Assembly (NCBI GenBank): GCA_016788045.1
Contig: JAEUTG010000031.1
Location: 1 to 64,000 of the forward strand
DNA: 64,000 nucleotides
DNA from: Bacteroidales bacterium
GTDB taxonomy: Bacteria > Bacteroidota > Bacteroidia > Bacteroidales > Lentimicrobiaceae
Direction of reading: 5' to 3'
A model generated the notes under the pieces. It had not been told where the DNA came from. It did not search any database and worked only from the letters and a program-made list of their open reading frames with translations. Positions 20,692 through 29,657 of this stretch are shown in pieces; the stretch's first letter is position 1; every line of letters begins with the position of its first letter. A program made the position numbers and the translations under genes.

Positions 20692-22182
20692 AATAAATAA
20701 TTTTTAATGGTTGATTAAAACAGGTTCAGGTATATTCTTTTTTTATGCCTTACAGAATAAGAAAACTGTCTTCCCAAACCAGGCGACCGGTGAGGAAAAG
20801 CAGACTAAATCAACATTGAATAATCTTTTGTAAGTAAGGGTAGTGGTGGTAACTCCGGAGCCGGTATAGATTGTATGTCGGTTATGTTAACTGGCAGTTT
20901 TAACTTCTCAGATTTGCAGCTGGGCTGGCTCCGGGTAGTAAAATTTGATCGGGCTTTTCAGATAGTTTTAAAGGTTATTGCAAAATGTTGTTTGTTTTTA
21001 TGTTCAATAAGAACAGTCTGATCATTCGATTCTGAATATTCTTGATTCTCTTGTCAACGCGCACTCAAAATGATCAACCATAGTATTAAGCAAAAGAAAA
21101 ATATTCGCTATTTTAAGTCTTGTATCAATTTCAATCCGTAGTACAGTTCAGTTAATTATTGAGAATACCTCATTATGTTATTTTGGGCTAAATTATAGTA
21201 ACATTTTGCCGTGCGCAACTAATTGCTGTCCTGATTTATAAATTTAATCAAAACTTAACGCAGATTTATAATTTCAAACTACATATACTTATGCTGTTAT
21301 ATGTTTATGTAAATCATAGATTATTGTCTATTTATTTACACGCCGGTAATGAATCTGTTCAGTTATATTGATGAAATCAAAGGTGATCATTTAAATAGTA
21401 TATTTTAGATGTATATATATTTTACGAAGTATTTGGGTGCATGTAAATATTTATCCATCTTTTTGCCAGAGACCTGATACCCACCGGATCAGGTTTTAAT
21501 TGGTATTCAGGGGTAACTTTCGTACTGAATGTTGAGAAATATATTAGATTAATCGCATATGAATGATCGTAATTGATAGTAAATCAACCATTTATTTATA
21601 TGGTTTGAAATCATAAACCGAAAATTGATGAAAATTACAGATTTTTCGAAAATGTGAAAAGAAGCGTGCACACTTACCCAATGAAAGCGGCAGCTATCTG
21701 GCGTTCTATGCTGTCAGAAATCCCATGGCATTTGCACAGGCGGTTTCTTCGGCACTTTAATTATATAGATCAATTTAACAGTTTCTTAATGGTTTTGTTT
21801 TGCAGTTTGCAACTTTTGCTCATCTGAAAGAAGCCTGGATTGGTTTTCACTGGTTACGGAGGTGGATTGGATCAATGAGGGAGCATGTCACGCAAAGACA
21901 ACGGTCATGAGCACCCGGAACATTCCCAGGTAAAGTACTTCCTATTGGAACTCCCTTACTTTGTCTGCCGGGTACACTGTGTGAACCATAATAATCGGTA
22001 CCTTTGAAACTGAAATGAACTGTTAAACGGAATCCCTGGCGGGAGCCCTACGGGTTCACTGCGTTGCCGTGACTTTTAAGTTAAAGCCACTGAAGGTCTG
22101 CTGATACCCGGTTGTTTCTGACATTAGTCGCTCTCACAGCATTCTCAGGGTTCATTGCAAACGAAAGTAAATCATCACCTCT
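20692..22182. other. 1.5-kb AT-rich region without a recognisable gene
   Basis: This is the divergent gap between the giant secreted-protein gene (minus) and the alpha-amylase (plus). It is AT-rich, especially 20940-21660. I found only very short frames, for example about 45 codons from 21680, with no recognisable product. I found no clear TAnnTTTG box on the minus strand close to 20691. It probably contains both divergent promoters, but I cannot place them. Confidence 0.6.
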
Positions 22183-24057
22183 ATGAAATCTCTTCATTGG
22201 ATACTGCCTGTTTTTATCGCTGCACTTTGTTTGCCCTGCAGCGGACAGGATCAACCCAAACCCAAACCCATGGAAAATAGCAAAGTTGTCGTATATCAGG
22301 TATTTACCAGGCTTTTCGGAAACAAGACCACCACCCATAAACCCTGGGGAACCCTGCAGGAAAACGGGGTCGGAAAGTTCAACGATTTTACCGACAAGGC
22401 CCTTGAGGAAATCAAAGCCCTGGGTATAACACACATCTGGTACACCGGGGTGCCTCACCATGCCCTGGTGGGCGATTACACCGCCTTCGGGATCAGCAAC
22501 GACGATCCGGATGTGGTAAAAGGCCGGGCCGGTTCTCCCTACGCGGTGAAAGATTACTACAACGTGAACCCCGATCTGGCCGTGGATGTCAATAACCGCC
22601 TGGGTGAATTCAAAGCCCTGGTCGAAAGGACCCACCGCCACGGGATGAAAGTGATCATCGACATCGTTCCCAACCATGTGGCACGCAACTATCAATCGGT
22701 AAACCACCCTGAAGGGACTTCCGGCTTTGGTGCCGGGGACGACAAGACCGTTGAATATGCCCGTGACAATGACTTTTATTACATCCCCGGTTATTCATTT
22801 CGGGTTCCTGAACCCCGCGACAATTACAAACCCCTGGGTGGTGAAGCGCATCCGCTTTCCGATGGCTTTTTTGAGGAGAATCCTGCCAAATGGACCGGCA
22901 ATGGTTCGCGCAGGGCTCAGCCCGATTTCTACGACTGGTATGAAACCGTGAAGATAAACTTCGGCGTCAGACCCGATCGGACCAAAGACTTTCCTTTGCT
23001 GCCTGAAGGCTTTGAGAACCGGCCTGCGGAAGATCATTATGCCTTCTGGAACGGGAAGGATGTGCCGGGAAGCTGGAAAAAGTTCCGCGATATCGCGCTA
23101 TACTGGCTCGGCATGGGCGTTGACGGGTTCCGCTTCGACATGGCTGAAATGGTTCCGGTAGAGTTCTGGAGTTACATGAATTCATCCATCAAACATGCCC
23201 GCAAGGATGCTTTTCTGCTGGCCGAGGTTTACAATCCCTCGCTGTACCGCGACTACATCCGTAAGGGAAAGATGGATTACCTTTACGATAAGGTGGAGCT
23301 TTACGACACCCTGAAACACATCATGCAGGGCCATGGTTCGGCCGATCACCTTGCGGGGATCCAGCAGGGACTGGCCGATATTGAGCACCACATGCTCCAC
23401 TTCCTGGAAAATCATGATGAACAGCGCATTGCCAGCCCTGCCTTTGCCGGAAATGCCCTCAAGGGAAAGCCTGCGATGGTGCTGAGTGCTACCATCAGTA
23501 CGTCCCCCACCATGATTTATTTTGCGCAGGAGTTCGGGGAACCAGCCAGCGACAATGCCGGTTTCGGCAGCGCCACCCGCACCACCATCTTCGATTACTG
23601 GGGGGTGCCTTCGCAGCAGCGCTGGATGAACAACGGGGCCTTCGACGGTGCAAGACTTTACCCGGAAGAAAAGGAACTGCGCGGTTTTTATGCCCGCCTG
23701 CTAAACTTTACCATCCGGAGCAAGGCCCTGATGGGCCACTATGCAGAGATACATTCACACAACCGCATGCATACCACTGGTTATTACGACAAATGCTTCT
23801 CCTTTGCCCGCTGGACCGACGACGAACACCTGCTCGTGGTGGTGAATTTCAAGGAATCCATTACCGATATATATGAGCTTGAGTTACCGGCCAGTCTTAT
23901 CCAGCAATGGAAACTGGCAGACGGAAAATATCAGCTCACTGATCAGCTTTATGGCGAAGCCGGGTTCGAACTCGTGGTAACCAACGGCACCGGTAAAATC
24001 TCCATGAAAGTTCAGCCGCTTGAGTCGTTCATCCTGAAACTGGGTGATAAAATCTGA
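22183..24057 (+). CDS. Secreted GH13 alpha-amylase family protein
   Basis: The protein has 624 residues; GH13 enzymes hydrolyse or rearrange alpha-glucosidic bonds in starch-like glucans. The four GH13 regions are present: DIVPNHV at 160-166, GFRFDMAEM at 315-323 (nucleophile D319), LLAEVYNP at 345-352 (acid/base E348) and FLENHDEQR at 407-415 (transition-state D412). A signal peptide covers about residues 1-20 (LPVFIAALCLPCSGQ). Cys19 could be a lipidation site, but the preceding Pro is unusual, so periplasmic or lipoprotein localisation is open. The C-terminal beta-sandwich domain begins near residue 510. No SusC/SusD genes are adjacent. The GH125 gene starts 15 bp downstream, so the two are likely cotranscribed. 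Exact specificity (alpha-amylase, neopullulanase, oligosaccharide hydrolase) cannot be settled from sequence. Confidence 0.92.
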   Translation: MKSLHWILPVFIAALCLPCSGQDQPKPKPMENSKVVVYQVFTRLFGNKTTTHKPWGTLQENGVGKFNDFTDKALEEIKALGITHIWYTGVPHHALVGDYTAFGISNDDPDVVKGRAGSPYAVKDYYNVNPDLAVDVNNRLGEFKALVERTHRHGMKVIIDIVPNHVARNYQSVNHPEGTSGFGAGDDKTVEYARDNDFYYIPGYSFRVPEPRDNYKPLGGEAHPLSDGFFEENPAKWTGNGSRRAQPDFYDWYETVKINFGVRPDRTKDFPLLPEGFENRPAEDHYAFWNGKDVPGSWKKFRDIALYWLGMGVDGFRFDMAEMVPVEFWSYMNSSIKHARKDAFLLAEVYNPSLYRDYIRKGKMDYLYDKVELYDTLKHIMQGHGSADHLAGIQQGLADIEHHMLHFLENHDEQRIASPAFAGNALKGKPAMVLSATISTSPTMIYFAQEFGEPASDNAGFGSATRTTIFDYWGVPSQQRWMNNGAFDGARLYPEEKELRGFYARLLNFTIRSKALMGHYAEIHSHNRMHTTGYYDKCFSFARWTDDEHLLVVVNFKESITDIYELELPASLIQQWKLADGKYQLTDQLYGEAGFELVVTNGTGKISMKVQPLESFILKLGDKI

Positions 24058-24072
24058 TTAACAGCCTAACCA

Positions 24073-25518
24073 ATGGTTACAAGAAGAAGTTTTATCAGAA
24101 AATCAGGGGTTGTTCTGGCCTCCCTCACTGCCGGCAGCTATTTACATTCGGTGGCTGGCAACTGGTTTGCAGGTCCCGTGGCTTTTACATCAAAGAGGCC
24201 AGCTCTGAGCGAACGGAAATTTATCAGCCGGGCAGTGGAGGCGGCCATCAGCAGCCACAAAGCCAGGATCGCTGATCCTGAGCTGGCCTGGATGTTCGAA
24301 AACTGTTTTCCCAATACACTCGATACAACCGTAAAGCATTTTACCCCCTCCCCAGAGCCCGATACCTTTATTATTACCGGTGACATCGATGCCATGTGGC
24401 TGCGCGATTCCACGGCACAGGTATGGCCTTACATTCCTTTCGTGAACGAAGATCAGGACCTTTCATTGCTGATTCAGGGGGTCATCAACAGACAAGTAAT
24501 GTGCGTGCTGATTGATCCCTATGCGAATGCCTTTAATTACGGGGCTGAGGGTTCACACTGGAGTACCGACCTTACCGAGATGAAACCCGAACTGCACGAA
24601 CGCAAATGGGAAGTTGACTCTTTGTGCTATGTGATCCGGCTGTCGCATCAATACTGGAAAACCTCCGGAAACACCCGGCCTTTCGGTGACCGGTGGCTGG
24701 CTGCCATGAAGCTGATAGTAAAAACGTTCAGGGAACAGCAGCGCAAAGAGGACGCCGGTCCTTATTCGTTCAAGAGAAAAACCACCTCGCCCCACGATAC
24801 GGCTCAGGGCAACGGTCAGGGCAATCCGGTAAATCCGGTTGGACTCATCTGTTCGGTTTTCAGGCCTTCGGACGATGCCACTATTTTTCCGTTTCTGGTA
24901 CCTTCCAACTTCTTTGCGGTAAGTTCGCTGCGGCAACTGGCCGGAATGAGCCGCGGGATACACCACGATGCCGGATTTGCGGAAGAATGTCTGCTGTTGG
25001 CTGATGAAGTGGAAGCAGCCCTCATGAAATATGCCGTGGTAGATCATTTTGAGTATGGCAGGGTCTATGCCTATGAAATTGATGGTTTTGGCAGCGTTTT
25101 GCACATGGACGATGCCAATGTTCCCAGCCTGCTGTCGTTGCCCTACATTGCAGGAATCAATCCGGCAGATGAAGTTTACCGCAACACGCGCCGGATGGTG
25201 CTCAGCCCCATGAATCCCTATTTTGCCGAAGGCCGGTATTCCGGAGTCGGTGGCCCCCACATCGGGAAAGAGATGATCTGGCCGCTGAGCTACATCATGC
25301 GGGCCATGACCAGTAACGACGATGATGAAATCCGCTACTGTCTGAAGATGCTCCGGGAAACCCATGCCGGAACCGGATTCATGCATGAGTCTTTCGATAA
25401 AAATGACCCGGAAAAGTTTACCCGCAGCTGGTTTGCCTGGGCCAATACCATGTTCGGGGAGCTCATCATCCGGATCATCCGCGAGAAGCCGCAGCTGCTG
25501 GCGAGTGCTATAGAATGA
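24073..25518 (+). CDS. GH125 exo-alpha-1,6-mannosidase (DUF1237), Tat-exported
   Basis: The protein has 481 residues. The N-terminus VTRRSFIRKSG is a twin-arginine export signal followed by a hydrophobic stretch, which predicts folded export to the periplasm. GH125 hallmarks are TGDIDAMWLRDST (102-114), FNYGAEGSHW (154-163), CSVFRPSDDATIFPF (260-274), MDDANVPSLL (345-354), GVGGPHIGKEMIWP (391-404) and GFMHESF (435-441). By analogy with characterised GH125 enzymes, an Asp in the SDD at 266-268 is the general acid and E439 the base; these assignments are inferred by motif. The family removes terminal alpha-1,6-mannose from mannans or N-glycan cores by inversion. It lies 15 bp after the GH13 gene, which suggests joint expression. 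The length is normal for the family. Confidence 0.9.
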   Translation: MVTRRSFIRKSGVVLASLTAGSYLHSVAGNWFAGPVAFTSKRPALSERKFISRAVEAAISSHKARIADPELAWMFENCFPNTLDTTVKHFTPSPEPDTFIITGDIDAMWLRDSTAQVWPYIPFVNEDQDLSLLIQGVINRQVMCVLIDPYANAFNYGAEGSHWSTDLTEMKPELHERKWEVDSLCYVIRLSHQYWKTSGNTRPFGDRWLAAMKLIVKTFREQQRKEDAGPYSFKRKTTSPHDTAQGNGQGNPVNPVGLICSVFRPSDDATIFPFLVPSNFFAVSSLRQLAGMSRGIHHDAGFAEECLLLADEVEAALMKYAVVDHFEYGRVYAYEIDGFGSVLHMDDANVPSLLSLPYIAGINPADEVYRNTRRMVLSPMNPYFAEGRYSGVGGPHIGKEMIWPLSYIMRAMTSNDDDEIRYCLKMLRETHAGTGFMHESFDKNDPEKFTRSWFAWANTMFGELIIRIIREKPQLLASAIE

Positions 25519-26086
25519 AAAACTGAAGTTTCGCAGACGAATTTTCAGTGTTATTAATGAGTAATTGGAAATACGCAGGCATTTTAAGCGTATGTGTTTC
25601 AATTTAGTATCTTTTTTTTTACTCAAGGAAGGACCGGCCTACTAAAAATGGCGTTAAGAAAACTGGCAGCGAATAAATAAAGAAGAAATGCAACCGATGA
25701 AGCAGAGTAGAGCTCAGGAAATTAGTGTACAACGGTTTATAGTAGAGGGAGTAGTGGTACAACCTCATTTCTTCCGGCCAAAATCGCTCGCAAGTTTTTA
25801 GCCATTTTTAGTAAGCCTTGATTTTTTGGTACTTTTTGATCAAGCAAAAAGTACAGAAAATAAAGAAGCGCTCAAAGGCGCAAAAGTTTGAATGGCGTTC
25901 GGTAGAGCTTAAAAGCTAAACATATCCTGAGAAGCACTATCCGAAAGTTTCTTAAGAACGGTAATTTAAAACAGAGTTGGGTCATGCTGGATTTACTTTC
26001 ATTCTTCGAATTTCAAATTATTGATATTAACAATATGGAATGAACTATTCCAAGTGCATAAAATCAATACAATACAATGACAAACC
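25519..26086. other. Intergenic region, no gene seen
   Basis: These 568 bp separate the GH125 gene from the DUF3820 gene. I see no coding frame worth calling. The stretch 25780-25880 holds a small inverted repeat listed separately, and two gtacaac words occur around 25730-25763. Confidence 0.6.
25829..25854. repeat. Small inverted repeat, REP-like
   Basis: Perfect 10-bp arms, gtactttttg and caaaaagtac, flank a 6-nt loop. It sits 310 bp after the GH125 stop, so it is more likely an intergenic repeat than that gene's terminator, although it could still act as one. Confidence 0.5.
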
Positions 26087-26311
26087 ATGAACCCTGACAG
26101 CTCCATTCTTTTACAACTGGTTGAGGTACAGATGCCTTTCGGTAAATACAAGGGTACCCTGTTGCGCAATCTCCCGGTTTCCTACCTGGAATGGTTTCAA
26201 CGCAACGGATTTCCGGATGGTAAACTGGGTATGCAGTTGCGCACAATTTACGAAATCAAACTGAACGGACTGGAGTACCTGTTAACGCCCCTGATCGGGA
26301 AGGCCAAATGA
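26087..26311 (+). CDS. DUF3820 family protein
   Basis: This is a 74-residue protein with the diagnostic DUF3820 line: MPFGKYKGTLL (16-26), LPVSYLEWF (29-37), GFPDGKLG (41-48), and then YEIKLNGLEYLL (56-67). The length is normal. It has no signal peptide, so it is cytosolic. The biochemical function of the family is unknown. Its stop overlaps the next start (ATGA at 26308), which indicates translational coupling and probably a shared process. Confidence 0.85.
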   Translation: MNPDSSILLQLVEVQMPFGKYKGTLLRNLPVSYLEWFQRNGFPDGKLGMQLRTIYEIKLNGLEYLLTPLIGKAK

Positions 26312-26790
26312 AAGCAGCGTCTGTACATCAGATAAAACAGGAACTGGAAGCCCTGTCGCCGGCAGAGACCCGCGAATTGCTGATGCGCCTGACCCGGTTC
26401 CGGGTTGAGAACAAAGAGATGCTCAGTTACCTGATTTTCTACGCGGAGGATGAAGCCGGCTTTGTGAAGACCATCAAAGCCGACATCGATTTCCTGTTCA
26501 CTGAAATCAACCTTACCCATCCGTATTACATCAGGAAAAGCACAAGGCGGGTACTGAGGCTCATCAACAAATACATCCGATTTTCCGGCAACCGGCACAC
26601 CGAAGCCGAATTGCTGCTCTATTTCTGCAACAAACTGGTTTCAACCGGCATCATGGGGCTGCAGCACACCGCTATCACCAATGTGTTCACCAATCAACTG
26701 AACAAGGTAAGGAAGGCATTGTCACACCTTCACGATGACCTCCGGCACGACTATGAGGAAGAAATCCGCAGCCTGCTTAAACGGATGTAG
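26308..26790 (+). CDS. Conserved hypothetical, mostly helical protein
   Basis: This 160-residue protein is rich in charged helices and has no signal peptide or membrane segment, so it is likely cytosolic. The frame overlaps the DUF3820 stop by four bases (ATGA), a strong sign that it is translated. Features include LSPAETRELLMRLTRF (15-30) and RKSTRRVLRLINKYIRF (75-91). The C-terminus carries LNKVRKALSHLHDDLRHDYEEE, probably one long helix. I do not recognise a named family. Coupling to DUF3820 is the only functional clue. Confidence 0.75.
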   Translation: MKAASVHQIKQELEALSPAETRELLMRLTRFRVENKEMLSYLIFYAEDEAGFVKTIKADIDFLFTEINLTHPYYIRKSTRRVLRLINKYIRFSGNRHTEAELLLYFCNKLVSTGIMGLQHTAITNVFTNQLNKVRKALSHLHDDLRHDYEEEIRSLLKRM

Positions 26791-26810
26791 ATGGATTGAA
26801 CGGAGTCCGG

Positions 26811-27266
26811 CTATGATCGCTTTCCGCTGGCATTCTCTCTGAACACAAAGTAATCGAGTGAAATTCTCCCAGGCCCGGTGAATAGCAGGGCAAGATAAGG
26901 GAAAAGAAACAGCAGGGCATGCTCCTTTACGGATAAGGGGTCACTGGCGTGGGCCACGAAGACGGCCACCAGCATGGTGACAATCAGCGGAATAAGACTG
27001 AGCCGGGTGAACAACCCCAACACCAGAAACACCGACATAAACACCTCAGCCATTACAGCCAGCCCAAGACCCAGGGCGACACTTCCGAACACGGGAATAA
27101 ATCCGCCGTCACTGACGATCTGACTGAAGCCTGTCATTTTCGGTATCCCATGGGTGAGCATCAGCAAACCAACAGAGAGACGGAGGATCAGCAAGGCAAA
27201 GTCCCTGAGAAGGGCAGAATCGGAAAGAAGCAGTTTTCGCAGCATGTATATAAGGTGTTTATTCAA
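26811..27266 (-). CDS. DoxX family membrane protein
   Basis: The protein has 151 residues and four predicted transmembrane helices, near 22-42, 60-85, 88-108 and 115-135. The DoxX signature is visible: LRLSVGLLMLTHGIPKM near the N-terminus, then AEVFMSVFLVLGLFTRLS. The family comprises small inner-membrane proteins, some linked to quinone or redox functions; this member's substrate is unknown. ATG codons at 27266 and 27245 are both usable. It is convergent with the preceding plus-strand pair, with only 20 bp between stops, and I saw no clear hairpin there. Confidence 0.85.
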   Translation of the reverse strand: MNKHLIYMLRKLLLSDSALLRDFALLILRLSVGLLMLTHGIPKMTGFSQIVSDGGFIPVFGSVALGLGLAVMAEVFMSVFLVLGLFTRLSLIPLIVTMLVAVFVAHASDPLSVKEHALLFLFPYLALLFTGPGRISLDYFVFRENASGKRS

Positions 27267-27364
27267 TGAACAAGAAACAGCTGATATGGTTCAGCATTCA
27301 TTCACGCTAACAAGCTTAGGATTCCTGCTGCGCTGAAAACCATGCTCATTCTCACCTTATGGTT

Positions 27365-27372
27365 TATCTTTG
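27365..27372 (+). promoter_or_regulatory. Bacteroidota -7 box upstream of DUF5020 gene
   Basis: TATCTTTG matches TAnnTTTG and lies 31 bp before the ATG at 27404. No good -33 TTG is seen at the usual spacing. Because the box lies within the longer frame that starts at 27359, it supports the downstream start. Confidence 0.5.
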
Positions 27373-27403
27373 CACGATTTCAATCTGTAATACCTTTCTT
27401 AAC

Positions 27404-28105
27404 ATGAAACAACGTTTACTTACCTTCAGTTTGCTTTTACTCCTGATTTCCGCAAGTGCCCAGAACATTCAGCTGCACTACGATTTTGGCAAGGACCGGA
27501 AGTATCCGACCTCCACCGTCGAGATGTTTAAGACCGATAAACTGGGCAGCACCTTCTTTTTTGTGGATATGGATTATGATGTCAGCGGCGTTGAGGGGGT
27601 AAGCACCGCCTATTGGGAGATCGCCCGCTCTTTCAATCTCGGGAAAACACCTTTGGCCGCCCATGCCGAATACAACGGAGGATTCGGGCAGTATGTGGCA
27701 CCTGATTACAACGGCGCCTTCCAGATTAACGATGCGTGGCTGGCCGGATTGGACTATAACTACAACAACGCGGATTTTACGCGGGGATTCACACTCCAGC
27801 TGCTGTACAAATACATCAGGGGTAAGCACGATGCCTCATTTCAGCTGACGGGTGTGTGGACTATGGATTTCTTCAACCGCAAGGTTACGTTCAGCGGATT
27901 TGCGGATTTCTGGAGAGAAGATACGGAATTTCTGACTGAAACCTCGTCGGAGGTTACGCAGTTTGTGTTCCAGTCTGAACCACAGCTCTGGTATAACTTA
28001 ACGAAGAATTTTTCCCTGGGATCAGAACTTGAGCTGGGTTATAACTTTGTCCCGGTGAAGGGTTTCAGGCTGAATCCCACCCTGGGTGCCAAGTGGACTT
28101 TCTGA
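27404..28105 (+). CDS. DUF5020 outer-membrane beta-barrel family protein
   Basis: A longer frame begins at 27359, but the ATG at 27404 gives MKQRLLTFSLLLLLISASAQ, a proper signal peptide, and a -7 box lies just upstream. The mature part (233 residues in total) alternates hydrophobic and aromatic residues, with repeated turns such as DYNYNNADFTRGFTLQLLYKY, and ends in aromatic LGAKWTF. This is the pattern of an outer-membrane beta-barrel closing with a terminal Phe. DUF5020 proteins resemble Tsx-like nucleoside channels. The transported substrate is not known here. Confidence 0.75.
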   Translation: MKQRLLTFSLLLLLISASAQNIQLHYDFGKDRKYPTSTVEMFKTDKLGSTFFFVDMDYDVSGVEGVSTAYWEIARSFNLGKTPLAAHAEYNGGFGQYVAPDYNGAFQINDAWLAGLDYNYNNADFTRGFTLQLLYKYIRGKHDASFQLTGVWTMDFFNRKVTFSGFADFWREDTEFLTETSSEVTQFVFQSEPQLWYNLTKNFSLGSELELGYNFVPVKGFRLNPTLGAKWTF

Positions 28106-28172
28106 GGGTCACTCAAAAAAAATGAGCAGAATGCGCAGACGACGGAGGTTTCACCATTTATCAGTCATAAGC

Positions 28173-28237
28173 CGTTTGCACGCGCCTGCCTGTTTGCCCA
28201 TGCAGACAGGTCAGAAGATAAAATGCGCGCAAACAGC
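28173..28237. repeat. Nested inverted repeat (REP-like or terminator)
   Basis: Outer arms gtttgcacgcgc (28174-28185) and gcgcgcaaac (28225-28234) enclose an inner hairpin, cctgtttgc / gcagacagg with loop ccat (28189-28210). It lies between convergent genes, about 70 bp from each stop, so it may serve as a two-way terminator. The architecture also resembles mobile REP-type repeats. Confidence 0.55.
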
Positions 28238-28306
28238 GTTTTGTTAAATCAAACATACTGTGGACGTTAGTTAAATCTGTCATTGGCAGCGCTGATGTAG
28301 TTTAAG

Positions 28307-28951
28307 TTATTCCCAGCTGATGCCCTCTTTAACCACTTTGGCCGGATTTCCGGCAATGATGGCATTTTTTACCGTAAACACGCCCTTTACAACGGAATCT
28401 GAAGCCACCACGCACCCGTCAGGGATCACAGTGCCTTTGTAAATCTTAGCGCCGCATCCGATCCACACGTGGTTGCCGATGGTGATTTTCTTCCCTGAGG
28501 TCCGCTTTTCCTGAATGACCATCGAGTGGAAATCTTCGTCGAGAAACTGACAGTCCCATGAAATAGCACATTGGTCCCCGATGCTCAGACCGTGCATGAT
28601 GATCATTTTGGTGTTGTTGTTGATGTAACCGCCCTTCCCGATGCTGACCACCGCTTTCTCACCAACATCAATCCGGCAGCCGCGCCCGATGGAGTAGGTG
28701 TCGGCAATTTGCAGTTTACCTTTTATCCTTAACAGGGTAGTGTCAGACCTGTGACTGAATCCGACGTAGGAGATCCCGACTTCCAGCCTTCCTCCGTGGC
28801 TGATGTTGCGGAGCCCCCGGATGCTGACCCGCTGGTGCAGCAACAGGGCTTTCCCATGCAACAGCTTGTGGACCAGAAAACGGAATACCACAATCAGGAA
28901 ACTGCTTTCAGATTTCCTGCATTTTCTGTATAGAGCGGCCAGTTGTTTCAT
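28307..28951 (-). CDS. Left-handed beta-helix (hexapeptide) acyltransferase
   Basis: The protein has 214 residues. Residues 90-210 carry hexapeptide repeats of a left-handed beta-helix: YSIGRGCRID, VSIGKGGYIN, LSIGDQCAIS, and then IGNHVWIGCGAKIYKGTVIPDG near 155-176. It ends with IAGNPAKVVKEG, as in WbbJ/Maa-type O-acetyltransferases. A D-x-DFHSM loop holds a likely catalytic His near residue 142. Such enzymes transfer acetyl or other acyl groups from CoA to sugars in surface polysaccharides. No glycan cluster surrounds it, so the acceptor cannot be told. The N-terminus is helical and basic, without a signal peptide. Confidence 0.85.
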   Translation of the reverse strand: MKQLAALYRKCRKSESSFLIVVFRFLVHKLLHGKALLLHQRVSIRGLRNISHGGRLEVGISYVGFSHRSDTTLLRIKGKLQIADTYSIGRGCRIDVGEKAVVSIGKGGYINNNTKMIIMHGLSIGDQCAISWDCQFLDEDFHSMVIQEKRTSGKKITIGNHVWIGCGAKIYKGTVIPDGCVVASDSVVKGVFTVKNAIIAGNPAKVVKEGISWE

Positions 28952-29111
28952 GCTGTTGTTTCATTGCTGGTTAAACGAAAGTAAGGCGGAAAAGATAGTA
29001 GCTGTTGTTATTGCAACATTATCATTGTAAAAGTAGCAATTTATAATCATCAGGCAATGTCGTTCAGGTCAGGCTGGAAACCGGAAATGAAATCAGTTAA
29101 AATTCCTTCGG

Positions 29112-29377
29112 CTCTCTGGCATATTTGCCTGAATGCTGATGATGACAGGCAGGCCAGAATACTCAGGCTGCAAGATCTGTATGATGGTCAGTCTGAGCGT
29201 AGTCGAAGACACACCCCAACCAGCCAGAAGACATTAAATTACCTGCGACCCTCTTGCATATTTACCTGAATGCTGATGCAGACAGGAAAGCCTGAATACT
29301 CAGGCTGTCAATTTCAGTATGATGGTCAGTCTGAGCGTAGTCGAAGACAGACCTCAACCAGCCAGAAGACATTAAAT
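29112..29377. repeat. Direct repeat (two copies, about 137-bp period) with a common REP-like core
   Basis: Copy 1 at 29112-29239 and copy 2 at 29249-29377 are largely identical. Both contain gatggtcagtctgagcgtag followed by tcgaagac, and both end with accagccagaagacattaaat. The gtctgagcgtagtcgaagac core is, to my knowledge, a frequent intergenic word in Bacteroidota genomes. A 70-codon frame across copy 1 is not credible as a gene. Confidence 0.8.
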
Positions 29378-29450
29378 CCTCCAATAGAATTCACGCATCG
29401 TTTTTCGCCAGACAGAAGAAGTTGTTGTTCGTTTTAGCAGAAAAAGTCAG

Positions 29451-29458
29451 TACTTTTG
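29451..29458 (+). promoter_or_regulatory. Candidate promoter of transketolase gene
   Basis: TACTTTTG is a perfect -7 box. A TTG at 29425 gives a longer-than-usual 23-bp spacer. It lies about 200 bp before the transketolase ATG, implying a long leader. No other strong box is closer. Confidence 0.5.
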
Positions 29459-29657
29459 GTCCCTGAAAAAGAGGGCCGGGGTCAATGGCGATGTGTTTGC
29501 ATGCAGATTGTAAGTATTTATAATTCAATAATATACGATCTCATGAAAAAACTTGTATTCTACCGCATTCAATGATCCTGGCTATGTGTTGCCTCAAAAG
29601 TTTAATCAATCCGTTCTTTTTGTAAATCAGGTATAACAGCAATCCGAAAATTCCAGC

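Noticed and set aside
21680..21820. About 45-codon plus-strand frame in the long intergenic region
   Set aside because: It is short, has no recognisable product, and shows no promoter or ribosome-binding context.
22081..22707. 208-codon minus-strand frame
   Set aside because: It is antisense to the alpha-amylase start. The amylase motifs are unambiguous and the shadow protein looks random.
24553..25626. 357-codon minus-strand frame
   Set aside because: It lies antisense to the GH125 gene, whose motifs and Tat signal are clear. The antisense protein has no recognisable domain and is a GC-codon shadow.
29057..29269. 70-codon plus-strand frame
   Set aside because: It runs across the first copy of an intergenic direct repeat, and its sequence is of low quality (RRHTPTSQKTLNY).
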